From NCBI GenBank assembly GCA_025403435.1, contig JAJQZP010000445.1:518324-582323 (forward strand): a stretch of 64,000 bases of DNA, given 5' to 3'. The position numbers were made by a program, and so were the translations under genes. Every line of letters starts with the position of its first letter. The first letter of the stretch is position 1. This DNA comes from Artocarpus heterophyllus. Lineage: Eukaryota > Streptophyta > Magnoliopsida > Rosales > Moraceae. The notes beneath the pieces are model-generated. The model ran no database searches and was not told where the DNA came from. It was given only the letters and a program-made list of their open reading frames with translations. Shown here piece by piece: positions 60,489-64,000 of this stretch.

Positions 60489-63259
60489 TGCAGTCAATGT
60501 TATAAGATCCCGTTCTAAAAGGAAGAAAAAAAGTTAGGAGTTCCTAAAATCTCTAATTTTTAAGCTAAAAATTGTTTTTTTTTTTTTTTCTTTTTCTTTT
60601 TCCTTTCTTTCCTCGTAAAAAACACAAATTTGCTATCATTCTTTTTGAATGTATTGTTAGCAAATTTTATCTCATGAATAAATAAATCAAAAAAAGTTTA
60701 CTTATTATAACTTGTGCTATTCTGGTCTTGAAGAAACTTGGCATGGCTTACACACTAAATGGTAATGGTAATGATAATGGTAACGGAATAGAATGGAAAA
60801 GAAAATTGATTCCTTTCTTCGGTTGTAATTTTAGGAATACTATCGAATGGAATATGAATATTTTCATAGTATGTTGGAAAGTTAGTATTTTATATATCAA
60901 TATATTTAATATAATATATAAAATGTAATATAATATAAAACTATAATTATATAATATATTACGTAATTACAAGTATTGAATATTATAATATTATTATAAT
61001 GGTTAATATATAGAATAAAATGTAATTATAATATTAGTAATTATATTTTTGTTGTTACGATATATAAAATATAATATATGATAACGATATAGAATATGAT
61101 AATATTATGATAATGGTTAATATAAATTTAAAGTATTAAAATTGAAAAATAGAGTTGCATAAGCAGTATTTGTCAAATATATATGGTGTTGAAACTTCAT
61201 GGCCTGGGCCATATCGTAATTATTAGGGAGAAAATTACACGTTATGTCACATTTTTAAAAATTGTGTTTATTTATGCCATACTAAATTCATATTATATGT
61301 TAAGTTGTGCCACAAATGAACATATGTAGTATTAATAAAAGCAAATCTTGAAAGATGACATTTATAAAAATTCTCCTTATTTAGACCAAAAGAAACAAAC
61401 TTAGATCCTCTTTCTTCTTTTGTCTCTCTTTTTAATCCTCCAATCAATTTTAAACATGTCTTATTAAAAATTCCAACTCAACTATACACTCTTCTCTTGC
61501 AAATAACAATCATTGTATTAAAACGCACTAATCAATAAGACCCATGAGAATCCTACCTTTTCTCTCCATGATACCTCTATTAGGGATGTTCACCAAATCT
61601 GTATATTTGTTCAATCCAATCCAATTTGTTGCATTTGATCGAATTATAAAGATTGCATATTGGCAATATATTAGGATTTTTCCAATTTAATATGCACGGA
61701 TTGAGTATCTCCCAATTCATGTAATTCATGAATCAAAAATATATATGTTATATAAATTGTGTATATATAACTTCTTCTAATACTACAACAATGTTTATAA
61801 ATCTAAACTTTTAAAACTTATTACTTGTATATTATTAGCTCAAAAAAAATAGCCAACTTAATTTTTAGTCCAATTGTCATACTTATTTGTTTGTTCTAAT
61901 GGATTATAGTGTTACAATTTAATTTATTGTTAAGGACTTGCGTTCAATTTTATTGTTATGTGTTGGATTTTGTTGAACTATGTGTTTGTTATAATTTTTA
62001 TTTTTATTTTTTTAATGAATTTAAATAACTCAATCTATGAACCTGCTAATCCAATCCATAAATTTTATGTTTTTGGATTGAATTGGGGCTTCAAGATTGG
62101 TTTCAAATCGAGATTTTCCCAATCTATAGTAATATATTGGATTATAAATTGACTTTCCAATATGTGTAATTCCATCTATAAACACCTCTACTTCCTATTG
62201 AAGATATCTGCATGGTTTTTTTTTTCTTCCTTTATAAAAACAACCATTTCAAATGTAAAACATTAACAATTCAATTCTCTCCTTATTCTTTCTCAAATTC
62301 TTCTATTTGCTTCTAAGATTTTAGGAGGGTTACCCTGGTATCGAACCCTTATTCTCCCCTTGGACCGGCTTCCTAATTGTCCCATAATGTGCAAGCTTTA
62401 AGGAGGGGGCAGTGAATAGTTGTGGGTTGCCATGGTGGGGTCTAGAGGTGGAAGGGGGGGTCTACAGGTGGTTGGTATAGAGGCTGATTGGTACAAGAAG
62501 GAAGGTTTCAAAATAGCTATTTAGGTCCTTATGTTGTTAGGAGCATAGATCTAGGCGGGGATTGGGGTTGGCTGGTTCAGCTAGTCTTGGTGCCAGTGGC
62601 AAGGAATGGAGATTCTCAACAAAGTTAGGCAGGGGAAATGGCAAGAGAAGTGATGGCATAGGGGTTGTGCTTCTGATGATGTATTCTCTCTCGAGTGGAT
62701 TTATGCATCTTTCCTTGTGATAGCTTGCTATGGTGTTTTGCCTCTAATTGTCCTGAACAAATATGTTATTCGTACCTCAACAGTTGCTTTCAGTGCGTGT
62801 TTAGTTTTCTATAAAGGAGTTGATGTTTTACCTAGTTGGTTTGGTTTTTTGTGTTTTATTTTTGTTTTGTTTTGTTTTGTTTATAATAACGAAGGCGGTT
62901 TCTACACTTTTGGGATTTGTTATGAATTCACCAGATATAAATGTGGATGGATGTTTGTTTTCTTGGGAGGTGTCAATTGGCGGCCTGAATGGTGGCACTA
63001 GTACTATTTAGTCTTGCCTTTCAAAATCCATCGATTATGGGGCCCTTATTAAAAAAAAAAAGCATTACACGTGCTCGATTCCACTATGTTGAGATACTTT
63101 CCCACTATTGGCCCTCAAGTGCATGTTTCTCCCATTGAGCTTTATCAGAATTTACTAGTAGATCCAATCTTGTTGGAGGGTTTGTTCTCATGTGTTAAGG
63201 GGTCTTATTGTTTTTATGTTAGAATAAATGCCCTTAAATCATGTGATGTTTTGTGATTG

Positions 63260-63290
<31 letters not shown>

Positions 63291-64000
63291 GAAGTGAATT
63301 TTTCATTCTATTTTGTGTGCACATTGTATTTTGAATACTTTATGAATGTCATTAAAATTCATAATTATTTATGTGACTTTAAATATTATATATAAGTGTT
63401 ATATATAAAATGATAATATCTAAGGATGATAATTAACATGATTAGGAATATAATTGATTACTATAATTAATTATTCAATTAAATTATAGAATCTTTAACT
63501 AAGCTTTGCTAGTGCAGGCTATTTTCATTAAGAATAGAACAGTCTTATTCAAACTGTTAATATAGTGAGTCACTAAATTAGTGCATTGTACATAATTAAA
63601 TTATGTAGGACCAGCACATGATGTGATATGAATGGTCAAATAATTCTCGTTAGAATGTAGCAAGTTCTAATCACATCGACATATGATCATGTACGAGATG
63701 GTTGTAATCTTGAGCTGTTAGCAAACGTATATTTATGGAATTATAGCTTTTGATTTATTAGGTATGGATTCATGAATCAAATTTTATCTCTTGCATTCTA
63801 GAAACATGGCGAAGTAAGTAGCTAAGAATGTTGATATTATAAGATGAAATCCATTCATTCTTTAATAAGAAGTAGATAAATAATATTCTTAAGTATTGAT
63901 TCGGGTTTTAAAAAATATATGCACCCAATCTGTGATTAAGTTCATGAATTATTATTCATTAGAGAATCAATGGCAAACAAGGATAAAAAAGTAATTAGAG
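58318..64000 (+). repeat. Right arm of the nearly identical direct duplication (partner 1-5690)
   Basis: This is collinear with 1-5690 and holds gene C from within exon 2 plus the same downstream spacer. It is 7 bases shorter overall. By eye it has repeated single-base losses relative to the left arm (for example in the second GMC signature at about 59515, and near 61575, 61830, 61986, 62049 and 63356). It also has an extra TAATGA-type repeat near 60768. Confidence 0.95.

Noticed and set aside
1..64000. tRNA, rRNA, CRISPR or bacterial operon features
   Set aside because: None was seen; intron-containing genes and plant retrotransposons indicate plant nuclear DNA.

Overview
This window is nuclear DNA from a flowering plant, probably a eudicot. 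It has AT-rich spacers, genes with GT-AG introns, and heavy loads of Ty3/gypsy, Ty1/copia and CACTA transposon sequence. The host genes are three tandem plus-strand members of the (R)-mandelonitrile lyase-like / HOTHEAD-like branch of the GMC flavoprotein oxidoreductases. Gene A (1-2159) is cut by the left edge. Gene B (35260-38040) is intact and encodes 541 residues. Gene C (57666-60488) is frameshifted as read.

Layout. 1-5690 and 58318-64000 are two arms of a nearly identical direct duplication about 58.3 kb apart, each holding a GMC gene copy and the spacer behind it. That spacer is itself part of an older, more diverged tandem repeat (2445-5840 and 5850-9850). 11402-16043 and 21560-35258 are a second duplicated segment. 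It holds LTR remnants, a small solo-LTR-like element, a MITE-like element and the gene B promoter, and in both copies the similarity runs up to the gene B start codon, but only the right copy still has a gene. Between them, 16050-20340 holds a decayed coiled-coil transposon ORF split by a TGTAACACCC-type LTR. 40290-43032 has copia fragments and the 3' end of a CACTA element. 43500-45122 holds a reverse-strand LTR. 49255-54047 is a decayed copia element with its 3' LTR. 55800-56990 contains further LTR fragments.

The most unusual object is a complete LTR retrotransposon at 22479-31538. It has two 2.4-kb LTRs that differ at only two positions, a perfect ATGTT target duplication, a tRNA-Met primer site and a polypurine tract. 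Its 3' end has the sequence typical of Tekay/Del chromoviruses. The paralogous empty site is preserved at 12351. It has no gag or pol. Instead it carries two intact intronless ORFs: a 173-aa basic cysteine-rich protein resembling carlavirus nucleic-acid-binding proteins, and a 216-aa protein clearly derived from a plant LOG cytokinin-activating enzyme but missing part of its active-site signature. A ten-base-phased array of W-box cores in the LTR and two related hairpins behind the LOG-like ORF add possible regulation. This looks like a recently mobile, non-autonomous element with growth- or defence-related cargo.

Limits. All homology calls come from remembered family motifs, not searches. 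Exon boundaries are inferred from splice consensus and from agreement among the three paralogues. LTR boundaries other than those of the 22479-31538 element and the copia 3' LTR are approximate.
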